The notes under the pieces were generated by a model. The model did not search any database and was not told the DNA's origin. It saw only the letters and a list, made by a program, of their open reading frames with translations. Made by a program: the position numbers and the translations under genes. A stretch of 64,000 nucleotides of DNA from Thioalkalivibrio sp. ALE31 (lineage in GTDB: Bacteria > Pseudomonadota > Gammaproteobacteria > Ectothiorhodospirales > Ectothiorhodospiraceae). Below, in pieces: positions 1 through 9,844 of the stretch; position 1 is the stretch's first letter, and each line of letters starts with the position of its first letter. Location: assembly GCF_000377405.1 (NCBI RefSeq), contig NZ_KB905023.1, positions 124,001 to 188,000 on the forward strand, given 5' to 3'.

Positions 1-1
1 C

Positions 2-943
2 CTGATCGTTCGCGACACTCGCGGGGAGCCGGATGCCGCGGCCGCGCTCTACCGGCGCGGCGTGGAATCGGGCGTCGCGCGCATCATCGGCCCACTGCGG
101 CGCGAATCGGTTCAGCAGGTCGCAACCAGCGATCAGGCCGTTCCATCCGTGCTGCTGAACCGGGCCGGCACCATTGCCCACGAAGCGATGACCACGCTGG
201 CTCTGAACCCGGAAGAGGACGCCCGGGCCGTGGCCGATCGCGCCGCGCGCGCCGGCTGGCTGCACCCGCTGGTGATCCTGCCGGAGGGGGCCTTCGGCGA
301 TCGCGTGGCGAGCGCCTACCAGGCGACGCTCGCCGAGGACGATCGACGCCCGCGCGACGTGATCCGGGTCCAGCCCACTGCGGGCGAACTGAACGCCACC
401 ATTGGCAATGCCCTGGGGATCCCGCAAAGCGAATCCCGCATTCGCGAGGTGGCGCGCCGGACCGGGCTGGAACTGGAGGCGGATCCGCAGGTACGTGCCG
501 ATGTGGACCATCTGTTCATCGCCGGGTCGGCCCCGCAGGTGCGGCGTATCGTGCCGCACGTGCACTTTCACCGCGCGAGCCACCTGCCGATGATGGCGAC
601 GGCCCATGTCTATTCGGGCCGTCCGGATGCGAATCGCGATGCCGACCTGAACGGGATCGTATTTCCCGACGCGCCGCGCCTGTTCGACCGAGTAAGCCCG
701 CTGGGCGAAGAAGCGGACGCCGGCGACGAGGCACTGCCCCGTTTTGTCGCCCTGGGGATGGACGCGCTGCGCCTGAGCCTGCGCCAGGAAGCGGTGCGCA
801 GCGCCCCGCATCACCAGCTGGTCGGCGCCACCGGGACCTGGGGCCTGAACCCGTTCAATCATGAATGGGTGCGGGAGCCGGCCTGGGCGCGCTTCGAGCG
901 CGGCGAACCCCGGCGCATCGACCTCCCCGCCGGAGGCTCCTGA
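2..943 (+). CDS. lpoA: LpoA-type PBP activator, 3' part (cut by window edge)
   Basis: This is the C-terminal part of an LppC/LpoA-family outer-membrane lipoprotein. LpoA spans the periplasm and stimulates the transpeptidase activity of PBP1A. The frame is open from base 2 with no start codon, so the N-terminus, with the lipobox and TPR-like half, lies outside the window; 313 codons remain. The visible part is the periplasmic-binding-protein-like half: an opening GPLRRESV stretch, a VRADVDHLFIAG segment, and the HLPMMATAHVYSG region followed by DLNGIVFPDAP, all characteristic of LppC proteins. yraN follows immediately (TGA then GTG), the usual lpoA-yraN order in gammaproteobacteria. Its likely partner, PBP1A, is encoded near the right end of this window. 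Confidence 0.85.
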   Translation: MIVRDTRGEPDAAAALYRRGVESGVARIIGPLRRESVQQVATSDQAVPSVLLNRAGTIAHEAMTTLALNPEEDARAVADRAARAGWLHPLVILPEGAFGDRVASAYQATLAEDDRRPRDVIRVQPTAGELNATIGNALGIPQSESRIREVARRTGLELEADPQVRADVDHLFIAGSAPQVRRIVPHVHFHRASHLPMMATAHVYSGRPDANRDADLNGIVFPDAPRLFDRVSPLGEEADAGDEALPRFVALGMDALRLSLRQEAVRSAPHHQLVGATGTWGLNPFNHEWVREPAWARFERGEPRRIDLPAGGS

Positions 944-1300
944 GTGTTTCGCCCGGGCGTCTCGGGACAGGCCGCCGAGGACCGGGCCGCCGCCTACCTC
1001 GAGACCCGCGGCCTGGAGATCCGGGCTCGCAACGTCCGCCGCCCGTATGGCGAGCTCGACCTCGTCGCCCAGGAGGGTGACACGCTCGTGCTGGTGGAGG
1101 TACGCAAACGCAGCCACCCCGGGTTCGGGGGCGGCGCGGAGAGCATCGACCGGCGCAAGCAGGCGCGCCTGCTACGGGTCGCCGAGGCCTATTTACAGGA
1201 GCATGCCTGGAACGGGCCGGTGCGTTTCGATGTCATGACTCTGGATGGTCGCGACCGGATCGACTGGCTGCAGGACGCCATCCAGGCACCCACCGATTAA
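944..1300 (+). CDS. yraN: YraN / UPF0102 family endonuclease-like protein
   Basis: A 118-residue protein of the YraN (UPF0102) family, which has a restriction-endonuclease-like fold; its cellular role is not firmly established. It shows the family layout: an N-terminal GQAAEDRAAAYL helix, the G-E-L-D-L-V core with the acidic residues of the nuclease-like site (about residues 41-46), then VLVEVRKR carrying the E-x-K/R element (about residues 51-55). The GTG start directly abuts the lpoA stop codon, so the two genes are translationally linked. The family is usually about 115-130 residues, so this copy is full length. Confidence 0.85.
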   Translation: MFRPGVSGQAAEDRAAAYLETRGLEIRARNVRRPYGELDLVAQEGDTLVLVEVRKRSHPGFGGGAESIDRRKQARLLRVAEAYLQEHAWNGPVRFDVMTLDGRDRIDWLQDAIQAPTD

Positions 1301-1309
1301 GCCCACCCC

Positions 1310-2689
1310 ATGACTCCACTGGCCCGCGAACTGGAACAACTGCTGGCACCCGGCGATCGGCTACTCGATCCGGCGGACTGCTGGACGTATGGCGCGGACA
1401 ACTCGAAGCTCCACGCGGTCCCGGACGCAGTGGCCTTCCCGCGCGACGCGGATACCGTGCGCGAGCTGGTAGGACTGTGCCGGCGCCTGGGCGTCGCCCT
1501 CACCTGCCGCGGGCGCGGGACGGGCACCACGGGCGCCGCGGTGCCGGACCACGGGGGGCTGGTGGTGTCCTTCGAGCACATGAACCGCATCCTCGAGGTG
1601 GACCCGGACAATCGCTGGCTGATCGCGGAACCCGGCGTCACCAACGGCGAGATCCAGCAGGCCGCGGGACGCCACGGCTTTTTCTGGCCACCGGATCCGA
1701 CCAGCAGCGCCTACTGCACCCTGGGCGGCAACCTGGCGTACAACTCCGCGGGGCCGCATGCGGTGAAGTACGGCACCCCGCGGGACAACACCCTGGGCCT
1801 CGCCGGCGTGGCCGGCACCGGAGAGGCCTTTCGCACCGGGGTCCACACCACCAAGGGTGTCGTGGGTTACGACCTCACCCGGCTGCTGATCGGCTCCGAG
1901 GGCACGCTGGCCGTGATCACGGAGGCCACGCTGCGCCTCACCCCCAGGCCGGAGGCGACCCGCCTGATCCAGGCGGTATATCGCAATGTCGGCGACGCTG
2001 CCCGCGCCGTCTCGCGCCTGATGGCCCGAGCGGAAGTCCCCTCGGCGCTGGAATTCATGGACCACTCCGCCATTGCCATGATTCGAGACTATGATCCGGA
2101 CTGCCCCCTGCCCGCGGACGCCGGCGCCATCCTGATGATCGAAACGGATGGCACCGAGGCCGGTATCGACGCCACCACCGCCGGCGTGCGCGCCGCGGCC
2201 GAGGGCCCCGGTTGCCTGGAGACCCACAGCGCCGACACCCCCGAGGCGGCACAGGCCCTGTGGGCCGTACGCAAGGCCCTGTCCCCGGCGCTGCGGACCG
2301 TGGCGCCGAAGAAGATCAACGAGGATGTGGTCGTGCCGGTCTCGCGCATCCCCGACCTTATCGCGGGCCTGGACCGCCTGGCCACGGAGCACGCGATCAA
2401 GATCGTGAATTTCGGCCATGCCGGCAACGGCAACATCCACGTGAACCTGCTGGTCAACCCGGACGACCCTCAGGAACTGGCGGCGGCCGAACGCTGCCTG
2501 GACGGGGTCTTTACGCTGGTCCTCGCGCTCGGCGGCACCCTGTCCGGGGAACACGGCATCGGTCTGGTCAAGCGGCCCTATGTGGCGCGCGAGTTGGACC
2601 CGGTGGCTCTGGGGCTGATGGCGGGCATCAAGCGCGAGTTCGATCCCGACAACATCCTCAACCCCGGCAAGGCACCCGGCCCGGCCTGA
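1310..2689 (+). CDS. FAD-linked oxidase, GlcD / D-lactate dehydrogenase type
   Basis: A 459-residue flavoprotein of the GlcD/DLD family, which oxidises 2-hydroxy acids such as glycolate or D-lactate to the 2-oxo acid. An N-terminal FAD-binding-4 domain (about residues 35-215) carries the RGRGTGTTG flavin loop (68-76) and PPDP...CTLGGN...NSAGPH (127-150). The C-terminal FAD-oxidase domain has [12 protein letters not shown] (about 368-380), the GEHGIG motif (about 413) and a closing [11 protein letters not shown]. No glcE or glcF partners are adjacent, so a stand-alone D-lactate dehydrogenase is as likely as the glycolate oxidase subunit. It starts 9 bases after yraN and probably shares its transcript. 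The substrate cannot be read from sequence. Confidence 0.85.
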   Translation: MTPLARELEQLLAPGDRLLDPADCWTYGADNSKLHAVPDAVAFPRDADTVRELVGLCRRLGVALTCRGRGTGTTGAAVPDHGGLVVSFEHMNRILEVDPDNRWLIAEPGVTNGEIQQAAGRHGFFWPPDPTSSAYCTLGGNLAYNSAGPHAVKYGTPRDNTLGLAGVAGTGEAFRTGVHTTKGVVGYDLTRLLIGSEGTLAVITEATLRLTPRPEATRLIQAVYRNVGDAARAVSRLMARAEVPSALEFMDHSAIAMIRDYDPDCPLPADAGAILMIETDGTEAGIDATTAGVRAAAEGPGCLETHSADTPEAAQALWAVRKALSPALRTVAPKKINEDVVVPVSRIPDLIAGLDRLATEHAIKIVNFGHAGNGNIHVNLLVNPDDPQELAAAERCLDGVFTLVLALGGTLSGEHGIGLVKRPYVARELDPVALGLMAGIKREFDPDNILNPGKAPGPA

Positions 2690-2721
2690 GGCGACGCCCC
2701 CTTCGTCCGGCACACATCCCC

Positions 2722-2750
2722 GGAAAAGAAACGGGCCCCATACGGGGCCC
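2722..2750 (-). terminator. Rho-independent terminator after sspB
   Basis: Read on the minus strand, a perfect 7-bp GC stem (GGGCCCC / GGGGCCC, 2733-2750) with a 4-base loop is followed by a T-rich run (complement of 2722-2732). It lies just beyond the sspB stop and faces the end of the convergent oxidase gene, so it ends the petABC-sspAB transcript. Confidence 0.75.
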
Positions 2751-2756
2751 TGCGCA

Positions 2757-3185
2757 CTACTTGACGACCTTTAGCGACGGCCCCTTGCGCCTGGGCGCCG
2801 GGGCATCCTCTCCACCCCCGCCATCACCGGACCCATCCGGCGGCGTACCCGGACCATCGTCCTCGGGGCCGGGCCCCGGCTCACTGCCGAACATCATGCC
2901 CTGCCCGTTCTCGCGGGCGTAGACCGCCAGGACCGCTGGCATCGGCACAAACACATCCATCGGGTTGCCGGCGAAGCGGGCCGAGAAGGCCACGGCGTCG
3001 TCCCCGATATTCAGCGCCTGTACCGCGGAGGGACCAACGTTCAGGGTGATCTTGCCCTGATCCACAAAGGCCTCGGGCACGACCACACCCTCGACCGTGG
3101 CGTCGACCAGGATATGCGGCGTGAAGCCGTTATCCGTGACCCACTCCCACAGCGCACGGAGCAGATAGGGGCGCGACGAAGTCAC
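2757..3185 (-). CDS. sspB: ClpXP protease specificity-enhancing factor SspB
   Basis: SspB binds ssrA-tagged proteins from stalled ribosomes and delivers them to ClpXP. The 142-residue protein begins SSRPYLLRALWEW after the start and keeps the core features of the family: NGFTPHILVDA, the GKITLNVGPSAV strand and the AFSARFAGNPMDVFVP segment (about residues 65-80). It ends in a long acidic, Gly/Pro-rich linker followed by a short basic-hydrophobic tail (GPSLKVVK), which matches the conserved ClpX-docking peptide of SspB. The GTG start at 3185 overlaps the sspA stop in a GTGA junction. Longer in-frame readings upstream run inside sspA and were rejected. Confidence 0.92.
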   Translation of the reverse strand: MTSSRPYLLRALWEWVTDNGFTPHILVDATVEGVVVPEAFVDQGKITLNVGPSAVQALNIGDDAVAFSARFAGNPMDVFVPMPAVLAVYARENGQGMMFGSEPGPGPEDDGPGTPPDGSGDGGGGEDAPAPRRKGPSLKVVK

Positions 3186-3808
3186 AGGCGCAGCTCGCGC
3201 TCGGCCTCGGTCAGACTCACCTGGAAAGACTCGCGCTTGCACACACGGTCGGCGTATTCCTGGATCGCCTGCGGCAGCGAGGTCAGGTCGATACCGACCG
3301 CCGGAAGCCGCCACATTACGGGGGCAATGGCACAGTCGACGATGGAGAACTCGTCACTCAGGAAGTACGGCTTGAGTTCGAAGATCTCCGCCGAGCTCAC
3401 CAGGCTCTCGCGCAGGATCTTGCGCGCCTTGGTCAACCCCGAGCCGGAGGCCTTGTAGACCGCGTCCAGCCCCTCGTACCAGTCGCGTTCCACGCGATAA
3501 AGCGCCAGCCGCGCGGCCGCCCGCGAAACCGGGTCCACCGGCATCAATGGCGGATGCGGAAAGCGCTCGTCCAGGTATTCGGTGATGACATGCGTCCCGT
3601 ACAGGGCCAGGTCGCGATCCACCAGGGTCGGGACCTCGTTGTACGGATTCAGATCGGAGAGATCCTCGGGCAGCTCGTCCGGCCCGAGATTCACGACATC
3701 CACGGCGATGTCCTTCTCCGCGAGGATGATGCGCACCCGGTGGCAGCGCACACAGTCGTGAGCAGAAAACAGGGTCATAACGGAACGACGGTTGGCGACC
3801 AGCGCCAT
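3182..3808 (-). CDS. sspA: Stringent starvation protein A
   Basis: A 208-residue GST-fold protein that binds RNA polymerase and modulates transcription in stress and stationary phase; it has no expected glutathione transferase activity. The start is placed at the ATG giving MALVANRRSVMTLFS, which matches the SspA family N-terminus, with GGGAGA upstream; the open frame extends nine codons further without support. A thioredoxin-like N-terminal domain (about 10-85, with DCVRCHRVRIILAEK and NEVPTLVDRDLALYGTHVI) precedes a helical C-terminal domain. The gene order petABC-sspA-sspB is widely conserved in beta- and gammaproteobacteria, which supports the assignment. Confidence 0.93.
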   Translation of the reverse strand: MALVANRRSVMTLFSAHDCVRCHRVRIILAEKDIAVDVVNLGPDELPEDLSDLNPYNEVPTLVDRDLALYGTHVITEYLDERFPHPPLMPVDPVSRAAARLALYRVERDWYEGLDAVYKASGSGLTKARKILRESLVSSAEIFELKPYFLSDEFSIVDCAIAPVMWRLPAVGIDLTSLPQAIQEYADRVCKRESFQVSLTEAERELRL

Positions 3809-3865
3809 GGCTTTCTCCCTAGCCCGGCCAGGCACGAGGCCACGCCGGGCAGACGGTCAATAACA

Positions 3866-3898
3866 CCGGCGCGCGATCATCCCTGATCGGTGCGCCGG
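3866..3898 (-). terminator. Strong hairpin between petC and sspA
   Basis: An almost perfect inverted repeat (CCGGCGC...TGATC arms around a 4-base loop, with one bulge) occupies the petC-sspA gap. On the minus strand it is followed by a moderately T-rich stretch (GTGTTATTG). It could be a leaky terminator or a stabiliser of the petABC message; the weak T-run makes full termination uncertain. Confidence 0.4.
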
Positions 3899-3914
3899 CG
3901 ACGGTTCAGGCCGC

Positions 3915-4658
3915 CTAGTGTACGTCTTTCCAGTACTCCTTTTTCAAGAAGTAGGCCAGAATCGTGAAGATCCCGAGGAAAATCAGGACGTACAGGCCGA
4001 TCCGCTGGCGGTCCAGCTGCATCGGCTCGCCCATGTAGGAGAGGTAGGTGACGATGTCGCGCACGGCGCGGTCGTATTCGCTGGGCGTCATGCTACCGGA
4101 GCGCACCAACTCGAGACGCTCGTTGCCGTCCTCGTCGACAACCTTCTCCTGCCACCCCTGGAGCTCCCACAGCACGTGCGGCATGCCGACGTTGCTGAAC
4201 ACGGTATTGTTCGCGCCCAGCGGACGCGACTCATCCACATAGAAGCTCTTCAGGAAGGTGTAGACCCAGTCCTCGCCATGGATGCGGGTGGTCATGGTCA
4301 GGTCGGGCGGGACCACGCCGAAGGCCTCTTCGCCGTAGTCGTCGCTCATGGCGTTCTTCATCAGCGAACCCACGCCGACCGGATCACCGGCTTCGTCGGT
4401 AATGAAGATGAAGTTCTCTTCCATGTGCTGCTCGGTCAGCCCGATATCCCGCGCGACGCGGTTGTAGCGCATGTACTCCGTGGAGTGGCAACCCATGCAG
4501 TAGTTCATGAACAGGTTGGCACCGCGCTGCAGCGAGGCCTCATTGGTCACGTCAATATTGGCCTTCTCCAGGTCACCGTCGTACCCGGCCGCCGAGGCGG
4601 CCGGGACGGTGAACAGGGCCGCAGCGGCCAGGAACGTAGTTGCAATCAGCGTTTTCAT
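3915..4658 (-). CDS. petC: Cytochrome c1 of the bc1 complex
   Basis: The haem c subunit of ubiquinol:cytochrome c oxidoreductase (complex III). It takes electrons from the Rieske protein and passes them to soluble cytochrome c on the periplasmic side. The 247-residue protein has a cleavable signal peptide (about 1-23, ending ASA-A), the haem-binding CMGCH motif at residues 54-58, and a C-terminal membrane anchor (about 220-240, LYVLIFLGIFTILAYFL) followed by a short basic cytoplasmic tail. Its ATG shares one base with the petB stop (TAATG), so translation is coupled. It is the last of petABC and precedes sspAB. Length and layout are normal for the family. Confidence 0.95.
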   Translation of the reverse strand: MKTLIATTFLAAAALFTVPAASAAGYDGDLEKANIDVTNEASLQRGANLFMNYCMGCHSTEYMRYNRVARDIGLTEQHMEENFIFITDEAGDPVGVGSLMKNAMSDDYGEEAFGVVPPDLTMTTRIHGEDWVYTFLKSFYVDESRPLGANNTVFSNVGMPHVLWELQGWQEKVVDEDGNERLELVRSGSMTPSEYDRAVRDIVTYLSYMGEPMQLDRQRIGLYVLIFLGIFTILAYFLKKEYWKDVH

Positions 4659-6067
4659 TACGAAGTCACCCTTTCCGGAACGGCACGGTCACGGCCCAGG
4701 CCACGCGCGAAGGCGGGGGCCACCATGGTCACGAACAGATACACGGTCGGAATCAGCCAGGACCACATGATCAGACTCGCGTCACTCGGATCGAAACGCA
4801 GGATGTCGTAGATCGTGTAGATGCCCACCACCACGGCGAATGCGATCAGGCTGAAGACCGCGGAGCGTTCCTTGCTGAGGAACCACAGCAGGAAGAAGAA
4901 CGCGAAGTAGACCGTGGAGAAGCGCAGGCTCATCTCGCTCACTTCCGTGGTGGCCTGCTGCAGACCCAGCCAGCCGAGGATCACGAAGGCCACCACGAAC
5001 ACCGCCAGGTTGAACTTGGCCGCGAACGAGCGGTAGCGCATCGACAGTACCGGATTGCGATCCAGCCACGGGATGAAGAACAGCATCACCACCGCAAGGC
5101 CCATCGCGACCACGCCGAGGAACGGATCCGGCACGGATCGCAGCACCGAATACATCGAGGTGAAGTACCACACCGGCGGGATGAGATCCGGGGTGACCAG
5201 CGGGTCGGCCGGGATCATGTTGTCCGGCTTCAGGAACAGGCCGCCACCGGTCGGGAAGAAGAACATGATCACGGCAAAGACCATCAGGAACACGCCGACA
5301 CCGACCAGATCCTTCACGGAGTAGTACGGGTGGAACGGGATGCCATCTTTCGGGATGCCGTTCTCGTCCTTGTTTTCCTTGATGTTGATGCCGTCCGGGT
5401 TGTTGGAGCCCACTTCGTGCAGCGCAATGATGTGCGCGGCCACCAGCATGATCAGCACCAGCGGCAGGGCAATCACGTGCAGCGCGAAGAAGCGGTTCAG
5501 CGTGGCATCGGAGAGCAGGAAGTCACCGCGAATCCAGGTCACCAGGTCCGGCCCGATGTACGGGATGGTCTGGAACAGGTTCACGATCACCTGTGCGCCC
5601 CAGTAGGACATCTGGCCCCACGGCAGCAGGTAGCCGGCGAAGGCCTCGGCCATCAGCACCAGATAGATCAGCACACCGAAGATCCAGATCAGCTCGCGCG
5701 GCTTCTTGTAGGAGCCGTACAGCAGTGCCCGGAACATGTGCAGATAGACCACCACGAAGAACATCGAGGCGCCGGTGGAGTGCATGTAGCGGATCAGCCA
5801 CCCCCACTCCACGTCGCGCATGATGTACTCGACCGACGCGAACGCGAGTTCCGCATCGGGCTTGTAGAACATGGTCAGGAAGATGCCGGAGACGATCTGG
5901 ATGACCAGCACCAGCAGTGCCAGGGAGCCGAAGAAATACCAGAAGTTGAAGTTCTTCGGCGCGTAGTACTGCGCCAGATGCTCGTTCCACATCTGGGAGA
6001 GCGGGAAGCGGGCATCGACCCAGCCCAGCAGACCGCCCTGGATCTTGGTATCAGGATTGCTGGCCAT
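4658..6067 (-). CDS. petB: Cytochrome b of the bc1 complex
   Basis: The integral membrane cytochrome b subunit, 469 residues, which carries both b haems and the Qo and Qi quinone sites. Predicted transmembrane helices cover most of the chain. The haem-ligand histidines lie in the second helix (MHSTGASMFFVVVYLHMF) and the fourth (FFALHVIALPLVLIMLVAAH). The Qo-site motif usually written PEWY appears as PVWYF after LIPP. The protein is longer at its C-terminus than the minimal cytochrome b/b6, giving the full eight-helix form rather than the split b6/subunit IV form. It lies between petA and petC with essentially no spacing. Confidence 0.95.
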   Translation of the reverse strand: MASNPDTKIQGGLLGWVDARFPLSQMWNEHLAQYYAPKNFNFWYFFGSLALLVLVIQIVSGIFLTMFYKPDAELAFASVEYIMRDVEWGWLIRYMHSTGASMFFVVVYLHMFRALLYGSYKKPRELIWIFGVLIYLVLMAEAFAGYLLPWGQMSYWGAQVIVNLFQTIPYIGPDLVTWIRGDFLLSDATLNRFFALHVIALPLVLIMLVAAHIIALHEVGSNNPDGINIKENKDENGIPKDGIPFHPYYSVKDLVGVGVFLMVFAVIMFFFPTGGGLFLKPDNMIPADPLVTPDLIPPVWYFTSMYSVLRSVPDPFLGVVAMGLAVVMLFFIPWLDRNPVLSMRYRSFAAKFNLAVFVVAFVILGWLGLQQATTEVSEMSLRFSTVYFAFFFLLWFLSKERSAVFSLIAFAVVVGIYTIYDILRFDPSDASLIMWSWLIPTVYLFVTMVAPAFARGLGRDRAVPERVTS

Positions 6068-6670
6068 TTAGATCGCCTCCCCGTCTTCGTCTTCACCAAT
6101 GACAAGCAAGGTGTCCGTCCGGTACATGTGGCGCGGGATCACCAGGTTGGTCGCCGCCGGCATATTGCGATACACGCGGCCGGCCAGGTCGAAGCGGGAG
6201 CCGTGGCAGCCGCACAGCCAGCCACCCTGCCAGTCGGACCCCATCTCGGGGTCACCGATCTCCGGGCGGTAGGTGGGCGAGCAGCCCAGATGGGTGCAGA
6301 TACCGATCACGACCAGGAACTCGGGATTGCGCGAACGGTGCTCGTTCTGCGCGTATTCCGGCTGCTGGCTCTCGACCTCGGACTCCGGATCACGCAGGCG
6401 GTCGGTCACCTCGGACAAACCGGCGATCATCTCTTCGGTGCGTCGCACGACCCAGATGGGCTGGCCGCGCCATTCGACGCTGACACGCTGGCCCGGCTCG
6501 ACAGCGGACACGTCGAACTCGACAGGGGCCCCGGCCGCCTGAGCGCGCGCGCTGGGCTGCAAGGACGCCAGGAACGGGGCCGCGACAGCGGCGACCCCGG
6601 CTCCGCCTACGACAGATGTCGCGGCGACGAGGAACCGGCGCCGGCCTCGGTTTACGCCTTGGTTTGCCAT
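6068..6670 (-). CDS. petA: Rieske iron-sulfur subunit of the bc1 complex
   Basis: The [2Fe-2S] Rieske protein that takes electrons from quinol at the Qo site and passes them to cytochrome c1. The 200-residue form starts at the ATG preceded by GGAGAGA and begins with a twin-arginine type signal (RGRRRFLVA, then a hydrophobic anchor, about 10-35). The cluster is bound by C125, H127, C153 and H156 in CTHLGC and CGCHGS; C130 and C155 form the usual disulfide. The flexible hinge is the Ala/Gln-rich stretch near residues 38-48. Its stop codon is next to the petB start. An in-frame upstream extension of 34 codons has no ribosome site and was not used. Confidence 0.95.
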   Translation of the reverse strand: MANQGVNRGRRRFLVAATSVVGGAGVAAVAAPFLASLQPSARAQAAGAPVEFDVSAVEPGQRVSVEWRGQPIWVVRRTEEMIAGLSEVTDRLRDPESEVESQQPEYAQNEHRSRNPEFLVVIGICTHLGCSPTYRPEIGDPEMGSDWQGGWLCGCHGSRFDLAGRVYRNMPAATNLVIPRHMYRTDTLLVIGEDEDGEAI

Positions 6671-6992
6671 GTTTGTCTCTCCAAACAACGTGTTGAAATC
6701 GTATTCCCGCAGCCACGCAACCAAGGCGCAGCCTGAACGCGAGGGGCCTTGGCCGCACGCGCGAATACCCATCTGGGCGGGCTGTAAAATCCGATAGAAT
6801 TCCCGAACACGCTAATAAGGTCAAGTAGATTACTGCCTTAAGACCGAGCATTGCGCTTGGTCACGCGCGCCAAAAACCTCTATAACCAACTGATTACAGA
6901 AGGGCGCGGACGGGGCATCCGGCACGCCCCCAAAGCGAACAGGCTGCACTGCAATCTCGCACGCGGTCGCGTGCGGGCGGGATCGCCCCCGC
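6671..6992. other. Intergenic region upstream of petABC
   Basis: About 320 bases with no plausible gene. It is clearly more AT-rich than its surroundings between 6780 and 6900 and should hold the leftward promoter of petABC. A TTGACC-like hexamer is visible on the minus strand (near 6819-6824) but no well-spaced -10 hexamer stands out. A short perfect inverted repeat (GCACGCG/CGCGTGC, near 6958-6974) follows the NIF3 gene; it lacks a T-run, so it is not a convincing terminator. Confidence 0.4.
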
Positions 6993-7742
6993 TCAGGCGG
7001 GATTGTCGATCTCGATAAACTGGTGTTCGAGACCGAAGCGCTCCGCGCACCACTGGCCCAGGGCCGGGGCCCCGTAGCGCTCGGTCGCATGATGTCCGGC
7101 AGCGAAGTAGTGCACCCCCAGCTCGCGCGCCTCGTGGGTGGTCTGCTCGGAGATCTCGCCACTGATATAGGCATCCACTCCCTGTGCCGCGGCCTCGGAA
7201 AGCAGGGACTGGGCCCCGCCGGTACACCAGGCGATGCGGCGGATGGGATGGTCACCGGCCTCCACGCACAGCGCCTCGCGCCCCAGCACGTTGCTGATAT
7301 GCGCCTGCATGTCGGGCGCCGACATCACCCGCGCCGGGCTCCCCACCTGGCCGACGCCGTCCTCGCGCAGTACACCATCGATCGCGAATCCCAGGCGCCC
7401 AGCCAACTGGGTGTTGTTGCCAAGCACCGGGTGGGCATCCAGCGGCAGGTGGTAGGCGACCAGGTTGATGTCATGGGCCAGCAGCAGGCGCATGCGCTCG
7501 CGCTTCATGCCGGTCACCTCCTGCGGTTCGCCCTTCCAGAAGTACCCGTGGTGCACCAGGATCAGGTCGGCCCCGGCCTCCACCGCCGCCTCCACCAGTG
7601 CCAGGGAGGCGGTCACCCCGCTGACGATCCGGCGGATCTCGCGACGTCCCTCCACCTGCAGGCCATTCGGGCAGTAATCGCGGAAGCGCTCCGGCTCGAG
7701 CTCCGCATTCAGTGCCTGCATCAGTTCATCGCGATTGACCAC
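6993..7742 (-). CDS. NIF3 family / GTP cyclohydrolase 1 type 2-like protein
   Basis: A dinuclear-metal protein of the NIF3 (YbgI) family, 249 residues; the physiological reaction is unsettled. Metal-binding motifs are visible: LVHHGYFW, the YHLPLDAHP segment, and the C-terminal YISGEI...HYFAAGHHATE. The start is the GTG at 7742: it has an AGGGG ribosome site and leaves 21 residues before DYCPNGLQVEG, close to the spacing in the E. coli homologue. An ATG 42 bases upstream (7784) is possible but has no clear ribosome site and would touch the divergent protease start. The very long open frame that continues across the protease gene is a GC-rich shadow. Confidence 0.85.
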   Translation of the reverse strand: MVNRDELMQALNAELEPERFRDYCPNGLQVEGRREIRRIVSGVTASLALVEAAVEAGADLILVHHGYFWKGEPQEVTGMKRERMRLLLAHDINLVAYHLPLDAHPVLGNNTQLAGRLGFAIDGVLREDGVGQVGSPARVMSAPDMQAHISNVLGREALCVEAGDHPIRRIAWCTGGAQSLLSEAAAQGVDAYISGEISEQTTHEARELGVHYFAAGHHATERYGAPALGQWCAERFGLEHQFIEIDNPA

Positions 7743-7784
7743 GGCGGGATCCCCTGTTGAACGCTGATTCGGTATATTCGACAT

Positions 7785-8906
<1,122 letters not shown>

Positions 8907-8932
8907 CGCCGAACCGCTAGCGCCCGCGTCGC

Positions 8933-9841
8933 CTATCCACCGGCCGGCGAACTGACCGTGGTCAGTACCGCGGTCAGCAGCAGGATCGACCCGACCAGAC
9001 CGCCCTCCAGCGCGATACTGCGGCGCAGCCGCCCGGGGGCCCCGGGTTCGCCGCGCTCGAACGCCGGCACCAGCCGCCACTTGTTCGCGGCGGCCAGCAG
9101 CAGGAGCAATCCGACGATCAGGACCTTGCCGATCAGGAACTGCCCATAGCCCGTGGTGAGCAATGGCGTGACACCGCCCAGCAGCAAGGCCGCCAGCACC
9201 ACACCGGCCAGCACCAGCAGCCCGACCCCGAACGCCGCCACCTGGCCGAAGCGCGCCAGGATGCGCGCGGCATCACAACCCGCCGGCGGGTGCCCCGCCA
9301 GGCGATACAGCGGCCACAACGAACCGACCCAGAAGGCCGCAGTCAGCAGATGCAGCACCAGCAGCCCTCCCAGCAGGACGCGCGGCTCGTCCACCGTGTG
9401 CCCGACCTGCACGAAGGCGAGCATCACCAGCAATACGCCGGCAAGGCTGAGACCGTAGCCCAGCCCCGGCAACCGACGGGCATCCAGCAGGATCGCCTGC
9501 ACCAGCAACAAACCGCTCACAGCCAGCACCAGCCGGGTTCCCTGCGCCCCCTCGAACACCACGCCGAGCAGCATGGGGTCGAAGGCAGCCGCACCATTGC
9601 CACCCCCGAGGTATCCGGCCTGCAGCGGCCACTGGACCAGGGCCAGTACGATCGCGACCCAGGCCGCGATCGCACCCATGCGGCTGGCCGCCCGGCGATC
9701 CGGATCAGGCAGATCCGGAAACGCCAGGCGAAACAGCACCGCCCCGGCCGCCAGCAGGGCACCGGCATAGAACCCGGCCACCACCAGCATCATGGCGACC
9801 GTCCAGGCATCCACACCGGCAAGCGCAGACAGCCAGGCCAC
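8933..9841 (-). CDS. copD: CopD-family copper resistance membrane protein
   Basis: A 302-residue polytopic inner-membrane protein of the CopD family, proposed to move copper across the cytoplasmic membrane together with periplasmic CopC. About eight hydrophobic helices are apparent. Typical segments include the N-terminal AGFYAGALLAAGAVLFRLAFP, the VQVGHTVDEPRVLLGGLLVLHLL stretch with histidines inside a helix, and a C-terminal TTGYGQFLIGKVLIVGLLLLLAAANKWRLVPAF, which is the CopD signature. It is the last gene of the leftward copper operon, three bases after copC. It converges on the DegS-type gene with a 26-base gap. Confidence 0.85.
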   Translation of the reverse strand: MAWLSALAGVDAWTVAMMLVVAGFYAGALLAAGAVLFRLAFPDLPDPDRRAASRMGAIAAWVAIVLALVQWPLQAGYLGGGNGAAAFDPMLLGVVFEGAQGTRLVLAVSGLLLVQAILLDARRLPGLGYGLSLAGVLLVMLAFVQVGHTVDEPRVLLGGLLVLHLLTAAFWVGSLWPLYRLAGHPPAGCDAARILARFGQVAAFGVGLLVLAGVVLAALLLGGVTPLLTTGYGQFLIGKVLIVGLLLLLAAANKWRLVPAFERGEPGAPGRLRRSIALEGGLVGSILLLTAVLTTVSSPAGG

Positions 9842-9844
9842 GGC

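Noticed and set aside
4640-6736. 698-codon plus-strand frame across petB and petA
   Set aside because: His/Gln-rich shadow antisense to the cytochrome bc1 genes.
6957-6975. Hairpin after the NIF3 gene as a terminator
   Set aside because: Loop too short for the full stem and no T-run follows.
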